Source: an uncultured Gammaproteobacteria bacterium | Lineage (GTDB): Bacteria; Pseudomonadota; Gammaproteobacteria; DRLM01 | NCBI GenBank assembly: GCA_947259075.1 | Contig: CAMYKQ010000053.1 | Coordinates: forward strand, 1-64,000 | Length of the DNA stretch: 64,000 nucleotides | Direction: 5' to 3' | Shown: positions 16,893-24,811 of the stretch, one piece after another | Position numbering within the stretch: position 1 is the first letter of the stretch | How the letters are laid out: each line of letters begins with the position of its first letter | Program-made: the position numbers and the translations under genes | Notes under the pieces: model-generated | Told to the model about the DNA's origin: nothing | Seen by the model: the letters and a program-made list of their open reading frames with translations, nothing else | The model's database searches: none

Positions 16893-17096
16893 CTTCGTTA
16901 ACCGCAGGCCGGTCTCCGGGCTTGTGAGTGGATGGCTCCTGACGAATCGCCTTCCCGCGCCGTGCGCAGTGGCGTATTGACCCGTCGTGACTCACTTACC
17001 GTTGCGGGGGCAGCGCCGGACTTGCTCGTTTGAGGCGAGCGCACCGGCTTCCCGTTTCATCCCGCGCCATGACTGGCGCAAGACACCTGCTGGTTT
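16893..17096 (-). promoter_or_regulatory. Cobalamin (adenosylcobalamin) riboswitch
   Basis: Read on the minus strand, the order of conserved blocks is complete: CAGGTGTC near 17089, GATGAAACGGGAAGCCGGTG near 17055, CCGGCGCTGCCCCCGCAACG near 17008, GCCACTGCGC near 16970, GCGGGAAGGCG near 16957, and the B12 box AGCCCGGAGACCGGCCTGCG near 16920-16902. It lies about 120 nt before btuB. High adenosylcobalamin is expected to shut down the btuB-tonB-adenosyltransferase operon, probably by hiding the ribosome site, since no clear terminator with a T-run follows. Confidence 0.96.
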
Positions 17097-17593
17097 GATC
17101 GAGGCCGCACTTTACGGCGGCGGGGCGCGTCGTGTCAAGCCGGTTCAATCCCGGCTTTGCCGGCGTGATTTAACTGTCATGTGAGTTCGATGGATCAATG
17201 TCTTGCGAGCGGAGGCGTGGGTGGTGGTTGTGCTCAAGCGATTGATGCCGCCGCCGTTAACCAGGGTTAAGCGGCGTCGTTTTGAGAATCAGGTAAAGCG
17301 GATAGTCATGCGTGATTCTCATAATGGTTAAAGGAACGCCGCACGCTGCCGTTACAACTAACGTCAGCAAAAAACAGCGGCAAGTGTGTCTGGGTCAGAG
17401 AGCCGGACAGGCTTTGGATAAGGAGGACAGTCCGCTTACGGTCATGCTCAGGACGAGTGTGAAGGCAGGGACGTGCCGCTAACCGCGCGGTGTCTACGCT
17501 AGCACGGGCTCAGCGCGGCGGCTACGCAAGGGTCTGCGGATTTTTCACCATTGCTTCTGTTTTTGATCAAGAACAGCGAAGAGGAAACTACAT
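17097..17593. other. Intergenic region between the B12 riboswitch and the secreted-protein gene
   Basis: About 500 nt without a convincing ORF. It must hold the leftward promoter of the B12 operon and a rightward promoter for the secreted protein. GCCGG-TTCAATC-CCGGC at about 17140-17156 mimics a tRNA T-arm, but no full tRNA folds around it. I recognise no riboswitch on the plus strand. Confidence 0.5.
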
Positions 17594-18559
17594 ATGAATA
17601 AATTTGCAAAAATCATTACATCTGCGGGCTCGGCGGTGTTATTGCTCAGCGGTACCGCGATGGCGGATCCGCCGGCTGGCACCGCGTTCGATGCCTGGAC
17701 CGCCGATGGCGCAACCAATACAATCACCTTCGGCGTCGCCTGTCCTGCAACTTACACCTGCGGCACGCCGGTGACGGGAAGCGGTTTCCTGCAGCGCCAG
17801 ATCACCGATGGCAGCGGTAACCAATTCTTCCAAACCATCGTCGCACCCGAGTCGGGCGCGGTGGGTTCGAAAGCGCCTAGCACCTTGGCCTTCACTGATG
17901 AAACCTTTGTCAGGGTTGGTGTCACCGGCATGGCGGGTAAACAGCGGGCGGTGGATTCCACCGTGTCGGGTCCCGATACCACCGCCGTCAATACCTCGAC
18001 CATCGTCAATTCAGGCTGGGCGGCGGGCGGCGCGACCTACAAGGATTTGGAAATCAGCCAAGCCATCACCGTCACCACCACGGCGACGAGTGAGGTGAGC
18101 TTGTATAATGGCTTTACCTTCAATCAAAACGGCACCAGTGCCGCGCCTACCGGTAAATTCATGGACGTGACTCAAGGCGTGTTGATCTTGGGTGATGGCA
18201 CTACCACCGATAACTTGGGTGACGATGTGCAGAAATTCGTCATGCGCGAGGCCTCGGGTAACTTGAATGGCGCTGCCCGTGTCTTGGGCGCCACCCCTGC
18301 ATTCCCGGGTAGCGGCACGGTCTTGTTGCAGGGCAAGGCCAGTAACAACGACCTGGCCTGGTCCGCCACCGATGACGTGAAAGTCATCTGGGTAGGCCAA
18401 CAGATGGTTGCCTCGGGCGTGGAGTCCTTCCGCTATCAGTTCTATGACAACGTCACTTCAGTCGCCGCCGATTCCATTTCGGACTTTGCGGTCGGCTCAG
18501 CGAGTCCTTGGACTTGGGTGAACCCGTTCAGCACATTGCCGACCATGACCGTTCCGTGA
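17594..18559 (+). CDS. Secreted protein of unknown function
   Basis: 321 residues. A signal peptide (MNKFAKIITSAGSAVLLLSGTAMA, cut near 24) is followed by a Gly/Thr/Ser/Val-rich, probably all-beta mature chain with few charged residues. The only two cysteines after the signal lie close together (CPATYTCGTP, residues ~50-59) and may form a disulfide. There is no PEP-CTERM tail, transmembrane anchor or recognisable enzyme motif. The composition suggests an extracellular or surface structural protein. GAGG lies about 11 nt before the ATG. It is monocistronic, with a clear terminator at 18628. I do not recognise the family. Confidence 0.8.
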   Translation: MNKFAKIITSAGSAVLLLSGTAMADPPAGTAFDAWTADGATNTITFGVACPATYTCGTPVTGSGFLQRQITDGSGNQFFQTIVAPESGAVGSKAPSTLAFTDETFVRVGVTGMAGKQRAVDSTVSGPDTTAVNTSTIVNSGWAAGGATYKDLEISQAITVTTTATSEVSLYNGFTFNQNGTSAAPTGKFMDVTQGVLILGDGTTTDNLGDDVQKFVMREASGNLNGAARVLGATPAFPGSGTVLLQGKASNNDLAWSATDDVKVIWVGQQMVASGVESFRYQFYDNVTSVAADSISDFAVGSASPWTWVNPFSTLPTMTVP

Positions 18560-18627
18560 TGAGCTGAGGTAAACGCTTTACTTGCCGGATTTTTTACCCT
18601 ACGCAATTGCATGCTTCTTACCGGCTT

Positions 18628-18658
18628 GGGGAGGGGAAACCCTCCCCCTTCTTTTTTT
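18628..18658 (+). terminator. Rho-independent terminator of the secreted-protein gene
   Basis: Perfect 8-bp stem GGGGAGGG / CCCTCCCC with a GAAA loop, followed by CTTCTTTTTTT; about 70 nt after the stop at 18559. Confidence 0.93.
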
Positions 18659-18778
18659 AGGGACTTGAAAATTTTCCGCGTTTTCATTTCGCCGTATTCA
18701 TTGTATTCGTTCGCTCCCGTCTTCTTTTTAATCTTGTTACCATGCCGGACCTGACTCATTGCGTTATGAAAGGTCTTC

Positions 18779-19741
18779 GTGCCCATGACCGCGACGTTTT
18801 ATCGAGACTTGCCTCATGACATCACCGTCATCGACACCGGCTATCATCGCCCGGGGTTTGATGCCAGTTATTTAATGCGCGCGGGCGCGGCGGCGGCCTT
18901 CGTCGACGTGGGCACTGCGTTCTCCGTGCCGCGGCTATTGCAAGTGCTCGCGGAGAAAAATATCGCGCGCGAACAAGTGCACTATGTGATGGTGACCCAT
19001 GTGCATCTCGATCACGCGGGTGGCGCCGGGGTGTTGCTGCGGCAGCTGCCGCATGCGCGCTTGGTGGTACACCCGCGCGGCGCGGCGCATATGATCGATC
19101 CCGCCAAGCTGATCGCCGGGGCGGCGGCGGTGTACGGCGAGACGGAATTCATGCGCCTCTACGGTGAGATCGCGCCCATCTCCGCGCAGCGGGTCATCGA
19201 GGCCGCGGACGATTGGCGCCTGGATTTCAATGGCCGCGAATTAGTGTTTCTCGACACGCCGGGGCACGCGCGCCATCACTATTGTATTTACGACGCAAGC
19301 AGCCGCGGCATATTCACTGGCGACACCTTCGGTTTGTCGTATCGTGAATTCGATAGCGCGAATGGCCCGTTTATTTTTCCCACCACCACGCCGGTGCAGT
19401 TCGATCCCGAGGCGCTGCATGCCTCCATCGACCGCTTGCTGAGTCTGCAAGCCCAGCGCCTTTACCTCACCCACTACGGTTGCGTGCAAGACCCGCCGCG
19501 CCTCGCCGCGCGTTTGCACGAATTGATCGGCCAGTTCGTTGATTGCGCGCGCGCGGTGCAGGAGACCGGCGCCGCGCGGCAAGCGGCATTGGAGCAGGGC
19601 GTATTGCAAATCTTGCTGCGGGCGTTGACCGCGCATGGCTGTGAATTGCCGCGAGCACGCGCCGCGGAATTACTGGCGGTGGATGTGCGCCTCAATGCCC
19701 AAGGTTTGGCGGTGTGGCTGGAGCGGCAAGCCAAAAGCTGA
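18779..19741 (+). CDS. Metallo-beta-lactamase-fold hydrolase
   Basis: 320 residues. The zinc motif HVHLDHAGG (near 78-86) is the hallmark of the metallo-beta-lactamase fold. Further ligands are likely in DTPGHARHH (near 160-168), GDTFG (near 181-185) and LTHYG (near 225-229). The C-terminal ~90 residues form an additional helical region. Members act as glyoxalase-II-like thioesterases, lactonases or phosphodiesterases; the substrate cannot be told here. GTG at 18779 has AAAGG 5 nt upstream and is preferred to an ATG two codons later. It is convergent with the arsenic cluster, 15 nt from its last gene. Confidence 0.85.
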   Translation: MPMTATFYRDLPHDITVIDTGYHRPGFDASYLMRAGAAAAFVDVGTAFSVPRLLQVLAEKNIAREQVHYVMVTHVHLDHAGGAGVLLRQLPHARLVVHPRGAAHMIDPAKLIAGAAAVYGETEFMRLYGEIAPISAQRVIEAADDWRLDFNGRELVFLDTPGHARHHYCIYDASSRGIFTGDTFGLSYREFDSANGPFIFPTTTPVQFDPEALHASIDRLLSLQAQRLYLTHYGCVQDPPRLAARLHELIGQFVDCARAVQETGAARQAALEQGVLQILLRALTAHGCELPRARAAELLAVDVRLNAQGLAVWLERQAKS

Positions 19742-19756
19742 TGCCGCCGCCGCGCA

Positions 19757-20380
19757 TCACGGCGCGGTGCTGAAGCGCGGCGGCAGTGCCGCCAAATCCT
19801 CGGGCCGGTCGATGTCGCCGCGTTCGCTGATTAAATTCCAGCGCCAGTTTAAGGTCTGCAAACGCGCGAGTGTTTCTTCCAAGACGGTGGCGCCGCCCCA
19901 GGCGATGTCTTGGAACAAGGCCGGATGGACGCGGCGCAAACCGATCAGCCAATACCCCCCGTCCCGCGCCGGACCCAGTACCGCATCCGCGCCGCGGCGC
20001 AGCATCGCGGCCGCCTCATGCAAATCAGCCGGGCGCATCGAGGGGCAATCGCTGCCGCAGAGAATAATATACGGCGCGCGCCTCAGCGCGTTTGCAAATG
20101 CCTGTGCCATGCGCGCGCCCAAATCGGCGCCTTGTTGCGTATGCAGGCTCAGCGGCCAGCGTGCGCTCAGTTCGGTAAATACGGGATGCTGAGTGTCGGG
20201 GCTGCACCACAACTCCACGGGATAAAGGCTGGCGCAGGCCGTGGCGAGGGTGTGGCGCAGCAAGTCTTGATGCAATTCCGCCGCCTTTTCCACGCCGAGG
20301 ACGGGAATCAAACGGGTCTTTACCTGTCCGGCGATGGGCGCCTTGGCGAAGACGAGCACGCGCGCATCAGTTGCGTTCAT
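19757..20380 (-). CDS. Arsenosugar-cluster glycosyltransferase, TIGR04282 type
   Basis: 207 residues, DUF2064/TIGR04282 family. The nucleotide-sugar-binding start is VLVFAKAPIAGQVKTRLIP (residues ~8-26). The acidic motif CGSDCPSMRPADL and GPARDGGYWLIGL are both diagnostic. Members are found beside arsM and arsS and are proposed to act in assembling arsenic-containing sugars. It starts at an ATG overlapping the stop of the TIGR04283 glycosyltransferase by 4 nt, so the two are translated together and probably act in consecutive steps. Last gene of the leftward arsenic operon. Confidence 0.88.
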   Translation of the reverse strand: MNATDARVLVFAKAPIAGQVKTRLIPVLGVEKAAELHQDLLRHTLATACASLYPVELWCSPDTQHPVFTELSARWPLSLHTQQGADLGARMAQAFANALRRAPYIILCGSDCPSMRPADLHEAAAMLRRGADAVLGPARDGGYWLIGLRRVHPALFQDIAWGGATVLEETLARLQTLNWRWNLISERGDIDRPEDLAALPPRFSTAP

Positions 20381-21066
20381 GGCGTCCTGCCATTCTTGTC
20401 GTAGTCCCGCGCCAAACTTTGCGGGTCGGCGCCGAAAAAGTAGGCAAGGCGCAGCCGCCACATCAGCAGGATCGTGCGCAGGATGCCCCGTGTTTCCCAG
20501 CGGCGGCTGGAGCTGACGACGCGCGCGCGCAGACAGAGCGGGCGGCCGTGTTGTTTGAGTGTGCGTGACAGGGCGATGTCTTCCATCAGCGCGATGTCGG
20601 GGAAGCCGCCCACGCGCTCGAATAGGTCGCGCGCGGCGAAGAGGCATTGATCGCCGGTGGCGATGCCGCTGAGACGTGAGCGCAGATTCATCATCGTTTC
20701 GATGAGCCGCAGCGCGGGATGCGTGCCGGAGAGGCGCAGATCGAATCGGCCCCAGCGCCGTTTGGAATCGGCGAGCGCCGCATTTATCAATTCATCCGCG
20801 CCGGGCGGCAAGCAGGTGTCGGCGTGCAAAAACAGCAAGACCGCGCCGGAGGCCGCGGCGGCGCCCGCGTTCATCTGCCGCGCCCGCCCGCGCGGCGCGT
20901 GAATGAGTTGATCGCACAGCGGCGCCGCCAGCGCCGCCGTGCCGTCTTGGCTGCCGCCGTCGGCGACGATGATCTCGTGACCTGCTTGCCGCAGTGGTTG
21001 TAGGCCTTGCAGCGCGGCGCTGATGCCGGCTGCTTCGTTCAGCACGGGGATGATGATGGAGATCAT
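20377..21066 (-). CDS. Arsenosugar-cluster glycosyltransferase, family 2, TIGR04283 type
   Basis: 229 residues. A GT-A family 2 glycosyltransferase: MISIIIPVLNEAAGISAAL opens the fold, ADGGSQDGT (near 37-45) carries nucleotide contacts, and FLHADTCLPPGAD (near 84-96) contains the metal-binding Asp-x-Asp-like site. MEDIALSRTLKQHG is the acceptor-side motif. TIGR04283 proteins co-occur with TIGR04282, ArsM and ArsS. The ATG at 21066 matches the conserved family start; longer open frames upstream are not supported. It overlaps the next gene by 4 nt and follows a TfoX-like gene by 67 nt. Confidence 0.88.
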   Translation of the reverse strand: MISIIIPVLNEAAGISAALQGLQPLRQAGHEIIVADGGSQDGTAALAAPLCDQLIHAPRGRARQMNAGAAAASGAVLLFLHADTCLPPGADELINAALADSKRRWGRFDLRLSGTHPALRLIETMMNLRSRLSGIATGDQCLFAARDLFERVGGFPDIALMEDIALSRTLKQHGRPLCLRARVVSSSRRWETRGILRTILLMWRLRLAYFFGADPQSLARDYDKNGRTP

Positions 21067-21133
21067 GCCTTGCCGCGGGCGAGCGTGATCGGGTGATGAG
21101 GTCGCGCGGAGTGCGTGCGTGGGCATGGCCAAT

Positions 21134-21463
21134 TTATTTCGGCGGCAGACTGGCGACAAAATCTTCGCAGAGGGTGAGCCATTCATTCAATGCCGCGTCC
21201 GCCGCGAAGCCGGGCGGCGCGACATGGACGAAGCCCTTCATGGCCCGGCCGGTGAAGTCCATTTCGCGCGCGTGCGGACGCTGGAGCGCCACCGCATACT
21301 GCGTGGGGCCGACGCGGGCCATGAGGCTGTCATTGAGAATGCCGCAGCACATATGGCCGCGGAGCATGAAGGCGATGCCGCCAAACATTTTCTTTTCCAC
21401 GATATCGCCGCGCCCGGCGAAGTGTTCACGCACCCGTTGCGCCGCGCCTTCATCGTAGGCCAT
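21134..21463 (-). CDS. TfoX/Sxy N-terminal domain protein
   Basis: 109 residues, equal to the N-terminal half of TfoX/Sxy. The signatures are KKMFGGIAFMLRGHMCCGI (residues ~24-42), then MARVGPTQY and MDFTGRAMKGFVHV. TfoX controls competence genes in Haemophilus and Vibrio, but single-domain versions like this one are common and uncharacterised, and may simply bind small ligands or proteins. It sits between arsM and the two glycosyltransferases, 26 nt after arsM, so it is probably in the same transcript. A link to arsenic has not been shown to my knowledge. Confidence 0.85.
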   Translation of the reverse strand: MAYDEGAAQRVREHFAGRGDIVEKKMFGGIAFMLRGHMCCGILNDSLMARVGPTQYAVALQRPHAREMDFTGRAMKGFVHVAPPGFAADAALNEWLTLCEDFVASLPPK

Positions 21464-21489
21464 GCGTGGGTGTCCTTAAACTTGGCGCA

Positions 21490-22614
21490 TCAACAGCAGG
21501 CCGCGCCATCGTCACAACACGCGGCGTAATGCGCGGCACCCTTGGTTTCAGCCGCATCGCGGCGGGTGCCGCTGGGCGCGCACCAAGGCACGGGTTCTTG
21601 CAATGTCGCGGGGGTGATGCCGATGAAGTCGTTCTTCAGCGGGCCCTCGGTGAGGAATTTAAATGTGCGTTCGCACACCGCCATGCGTTCGCCGCGGGGG
21701 AAGTCATGGCCTTCGTCGTCGCGAATAAAGGCATAAGGCCCGCGATAGATCACCGCGTGGCCGACATCGAAGCAGGCGGCATCCGAACGCTTGGTGGCAG
21801 TGAGTGTCGCGGAGCGGAATTCGATGTCCTCGATAACTTGCCAAGGCGCGGCGTCCCATTTGTCGTAACTCACCGCGAGAAAACCCGCCGCGGCGAAAGT
21901 ACTGAGAAACTCCCGTTCCTGAAACGCGCCGGAGAGACAGCCGCTCCACAAGTCGGGGTCGTCCTTTAAATGTTGCGGCACGGCTTCGTCGCTGATGATG
22001 TCGGAGATCGCCACGCGGCCGCCGGGTTTCAAAACGCGGAAGATTTCCCGCACCAGTTGTTGTTTCTCCGCATCGCCCACCAGATTGAGCACGCAATTGG
22101 AGATCACCAGGTCTACCGAGTTGTCGGCGATGAGCGGGCTGTGTTGGCGTTGCTCGTTCTTCCACGCCTCAAGCCGGGCGAGGTCTTGAGTGTTGCGCAC
22201 GGGGTGCTGGGCGAGAAAATTTTCCAGCGCGTCCACATCCAAGGCCAGGTCTTGAATATGGCCCTTGCGGAATTCCACGCGCGCGCCGCCGAGTTTTTGC
22301 GTCATCTCGTCTTGATATTTGCGCGCCAGGGCGAGCATGTCCTCGTTCATGTCCACGCCGATCACGCGCCCGTGTTCGCCCACCAGTTGCGCGGCCATGT
22401 AGCACACCTTGCCGCCGCCGCTGCCGAGATCGAGCACGACATCGCCCGTGCGCACGTAGCGCGACGGGTCGCCGCAGCCGTAATCCTTGTCGATGATTTC
22501 CTGCGGCAGCAGCGCCAGCAAGCTGCTGTCGTAATTCACCGGGCAGCACAGGCTGGGCTGCACGTCCTTGGCGCCTTCGGAGTAGCGCTCGAGTACCGCG
22601 GATTGCACGTTCAT
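21490..22614 (-). CDS. arsM: Arsenite S-adenosylmethionine methyltransferase ArsM (arsenosugar type)
   Basis: 374 residues. The SAM site is VVLDLGSGGGKVCYMA (about 59-74). The three cysteines that bind As(III) in ArsM appear as Cys47 (YGCGDP), Cys174 (ISNCVLNL) and Cys226 (SGCLSGAF). ArsM methylates arsenite stepwise; in arsenosugar organisms dimethylarsenite feeds ArsS. The C-terminus is unusual, with a Cys-rich tail (AACCDDGAACC). The ATG at 22614 has a strong GGAGGTGAGG site. It lies 88 nt after arsS in the same direction and heads the run of TfoX-like and glycosyltransferase genes. Confidence 0.94.
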   Translation of the reverse strand: MNVQSAVLERYSEGAKDVQPSLCCPVNYDSSLLALLPQEIIDKDYGCGDPSRYVRTGDVVLDLGSGGGKVCYMAAQLVGEHGRVIGVDMNEDMLALARKYQDEMTQKLGGARVEFRKGHIQDLALDVDALENFLAQHPVRNTQDLARLEAWKNEQRQHSPLIADNSVDLVISNCVLNLVGDAEKQQLVREIFRVLKPGGRVAISDIISDEAVPQHLKDDPDLWSGCLSGAFQEREFLSTFAAAGFLAVSYDKWDAAPWQVIEDIEFRSATLTATKRSDAACFDVGHAVIYRGPYAFIRDDEGHDFPRGERMAVCERTFKFLTEGPLKNDFIGITPATLQEPVPWCAPSGTRRDAAETKGAAHYAACCDDGAACC

Positions 22615-22702
22615 ATACCTCACCTCCAAGAAAAACTAAATTAATCTTTTACCGCTACTGCGTCGCGGCGCGCGATTTTTACCGCGGCCTCTCCAATTAA
22701 TT

Positions 22703-23665
22703 CTAAGCCAAGGCGCCGCCGCAGCTGCTGCCTTGTCCCGCGGTGCAGCCGTAACAATGATCTTTCACCACGATGGGTTTACCGCTCAAGTCTGCTCCGA
22801 GAAGATCTTTAATGTGGCTGCGCGGGCGGCCGTCGGCGCGCAAGGGCAAGTCTAGCATTTGATTGAAGTCGCAATCGTAGACGTAGCCCCGCCAGTCCAC
22901 GCTGATGAGCGAGCGGCACATCACGGCATCCAGGTTGCCGTCCTGATGCGCGCCGCGCAGCAGGTTCATGTAGTCCTCGAACTGACCCTTGGAGAGCAAG
23001 GTGCTGCCGAAGCGCTGGATGGGCATATTGGCCAGGGTGAAGAGTTGATTGAAGACGATGCCGAAGTTTTCTTTCAAGTGTTCTTTATACGCGGCCTGTA
23101 AAGGCCCTTGCGCGGGAGGCAGTGAGGGACCCTGCGGGTTGTACACTAAATTTAATATCAGTCCGCCGTTTTCTTTGCCGTAACCGAGGGCATTGAGTTT
23201 TTGCAGGGCGCGGATGCTGTTGCCGAACACGCCCTTGCCGCGCTGGCGGTCGACGTTGTCTTCGAGATAACAGGGCAGCGATGCGGTGATCTCGACGCGC
23301 TGCGCCGCGAGAAATTCGCCGAGGTCTTCATGGCCCGGCTCTTCGAGGATGGTGAGATTGCAGCGGTCGATGACGCGCAAGCCCCGCGCCCGCGCGGCGC
23401 GCACGATGTCGCGAAAGTGCGGATTCATCTCCGGCGCGCCGCCGGTGAGATCGAGCGTGTGGATGTCCGCGGCGTGGATGAACTCAATGAGCTGATCCGC
23501 GGTCTCGCGGTTCATGATTTCCTTACGCCGCGGCCCGGCGTTGACGTGACAGTGCAGGCACTGCTGATTGCAGAGATAGCCGAGGTTCACTTGCAGTGTT
23601 TCGAGCATCTTGCGCCGCAGCGCGGGAAAGCGCGTCTGTTCCAAGTGGGGCAGGGTGGCTAGCAT
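22703..23665 (-). CDS. arsS: Arsenosugar biosynthesis radical SAM protein ArsS
   Basis: 320 residues. The radical-SAM cluster motif C-x3-C-x2-C is at Cys32, Cys36 and Cys39 (CNQQCLHC), followed by TGGAPEMN. The C-terminal DUF3641-type region ends with HCYGCTAGQGSSCGG, a family hallmark whose terminal cysteine is selenocysteine in some relatives; here it is an ordinary Cys codon. ArsS is proposed to join the 5'-deoxyadenosyl group to dimethylarsenite, forming the arsenosugar skeleton. AAGGA lies about 8 nt before the ATG. It follows a TVP38-type membrane protein by 25 nt and precedes arsM. Confidence 0.93.
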   Translation of the reverse strand: MLATLPHLEQTRFPALRRKMLETLQVNLGYLCNQQCLHCHVNAGPRRKEIMNRETADQLIEFIHAADIHTLDLTGGAPEMNPHFRDIVRAARARGLRVIDRCNLTILEEPGHEDLGEFLAAQRVEITASLPCYLEDNVDRQRGKGVFGNSIRALQKLNALGYGKENGGLILNLVYNPQGPSLPPAQGPLQAAYKEHLKENFGIVFNQLFTLANMPIQRFGSTLLSKGQFEDYMNLLRGAHQDGNLDAVMCRSLISVDWRGYVYDCDFNQMLDLPLRADGRPRSHIKDLLGADLSGKPIVVKDHCYGCTAGQGSSCGGALA

Positions 23666-23690
23666 CGTTGCATCCTTATTGGCATGAGCA

Positions 23691-24428
23691 TTACTCTTCC
23701 GCGCGCGCGCCGCCGGCGGACGTTTTATTTTTGGCGCGGATCTTTTTTATCACAATTGGCAGCAGCGCGAATACGCCCAGCAGCGCGAAGGCCGCCAAGG
23801 TTTCGCCGGAGACAAGCTCGCGGGTGGAGTTGATCCGGCCCAGCGATTGCCCCAGATTGGCGAAGACGAAACTGCCAGGGATGATCCCGAGCGCGGTGGC
23901 CGCGACATAGACGCGGGTGGACACCGGCGTGAAGGCCGGCACCAGATTCACCAGCCAAAACGGAAACAGCGGCACCAGGCGCAGGAACAGTAAATAGTTA
24001 AAGGCGTTCTCGTTGAAACCGGTCATGAGTTTATTGGCGCGCGCGCCCAAGCGCCGCCGCGCGGCCTCGGCGAAGAGATAACGCGCGGCGAGAAACACCA
24101 GCGTCGCGCCCAGGGTGGCGGCGAGCACGATGATGGCCGTGCCCGTCCAGCGGCCGAAGAGCATGCCCACCGCCAGCGACATGATGACCGCGCCCGGCAC
24201 GCTCAACGCCACCGCCGCGGCGTAGATCAACACGGCGCCGCCGAGCAGCGTCCAATAATGGCGTTCGGCGAGCGCGAACAGGGCCTCACGATTTTCCTTG
24301 AGCGCGGCAAGTGTCAGCCATTCATTGCCGCCCAGGGCGAAGAAGGCGGTGATGCCGCCGGCGAACAGCGCCAGCACGGCGAGTTTGAGCCAGGTTGAGT
24401 TCGCCGATTTTTTGGGGGTTGGAACCAT
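23691..24428 (-). CDS. TVP38/TMEM64 (DedA-related) membrane protein
   Basis: 245 residues with about six hydrophobic segments (near 12-32, 50-70, 75-110, 140-160, 168-190 and 205-228). The SNARE-associated/DedA-like core includes GAVIMSLAVGMLFGRWTG and FLRLVPLFPFWLVNLVPAF, with the Pro- and Gly-rich re-entrant loops of this superfamily. These proteins are linked to lipid scrambling or proton-coupled transport. TVP38 genes often neighbour MerA-like oxidoreductases, as here 2 kb upstream, and arsenic or mercury genes. It lies 25 nt before arsS in the same direction and is likely the first gene of the arsenic operon. Confidence 0.88.
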   Translation of the reverse strand: MVPTPKKSANSTWLKLAVLALFAGGITAFFALGGNEWLTLAALKENREALFALAERHYWTLLGGAVLIYAAAVALSVPGAVIMSLAVGMLFGRWTGTAIIVLAATLGATLVFLAARYLFAEAARRRLGARANKLMTGFNENAFNYLLFLRLVPLFPFWLVNLVPAFTPVSTRVYVAATALGIIPGSFVFANLGQSLGRINSTRELVSGETLAAFALLGVFALLPIVIKKIRAKNKTSAGGARAEE

Positions 24429-24553
24429 GTTCAGCCTTGTTTCGCCACGGTGTCGAATCTGTCAGCCATGGCACGAAAATAGACGATAGAGATGTTGTGG
24501 TGAATGACCGCAGCGTCGCGATCGCGAGTTTAGTCGCGCGGCGCGGCCCGACC

Positions 24554-24811
24554 TTACGAATGATCCGCTCCGGCGTCGAGCGTGTGGCGGATGCGTTGTT
24601 TCGCCGCGGCGGACAGGCGCGGCGCGTCACTCTCGTCGAGGTGTTCGGGTAAATGCCGCGCAACGCGCTGGAGGAAACGCAGCTGATGCGCGTATTGATG
24701 ACACATCTTGCAGATCAGCAAATGCAGGCGCAGCCCCAGGCGCTGGCCGAAGGACAGCGGGCGGTCAAGCGACTGTGACACGAGCTGGCTGGCTTCTTTG
24801 CACGATAACAT
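24554..24811 (-). CDS. Zinc-finger anti-sigma factor (HC2 type)
   Basis: 85 residues. The zinc-binding anti-sigma motif His-x3-Cys-x2-Cys is in HLLICKMCHQY (about residues 30-40). The upstream CKEASQLVSQSLDRPLSF is the usual opening helix of these proteins. There is no transmembrane segment, so it is cytoplasmic and may respond to redox or metal through the Cys/His site. Its ATG overlaps the sigma-factor stop by one base (TGATG), the usual sigma/anti-sigma coupling. Confidence 0.85.
   Translation of the reverse strand: MLSCKEASQLVSQSLDRPLSFGQRLGLRLHLLICKMCHQYAHQLRFLQRVARHLPEHLDESDAPRLSAAAKQRIRHTLDAGADHS

Noticed and set aside
16774-16995. N-terminal extension of btuB into its leader
   Set aside because: The frame is open, but it runs through the cobalamin riboswitch, and a proper signal peptide starts at 16773.
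17138-17165. T-arm-like hairpin GCCGG-TTCAATC-CCGGC
   Set aside because: No acceptor, D or anticodon arm can be placed around it, so it is not a tRNA.
17340-17593. Possible c-di-GMP or other riboswitch before the secreted-protein gene
   Set aside because: Conserved GEMM blocks could not be found in order; only scattered short matches.
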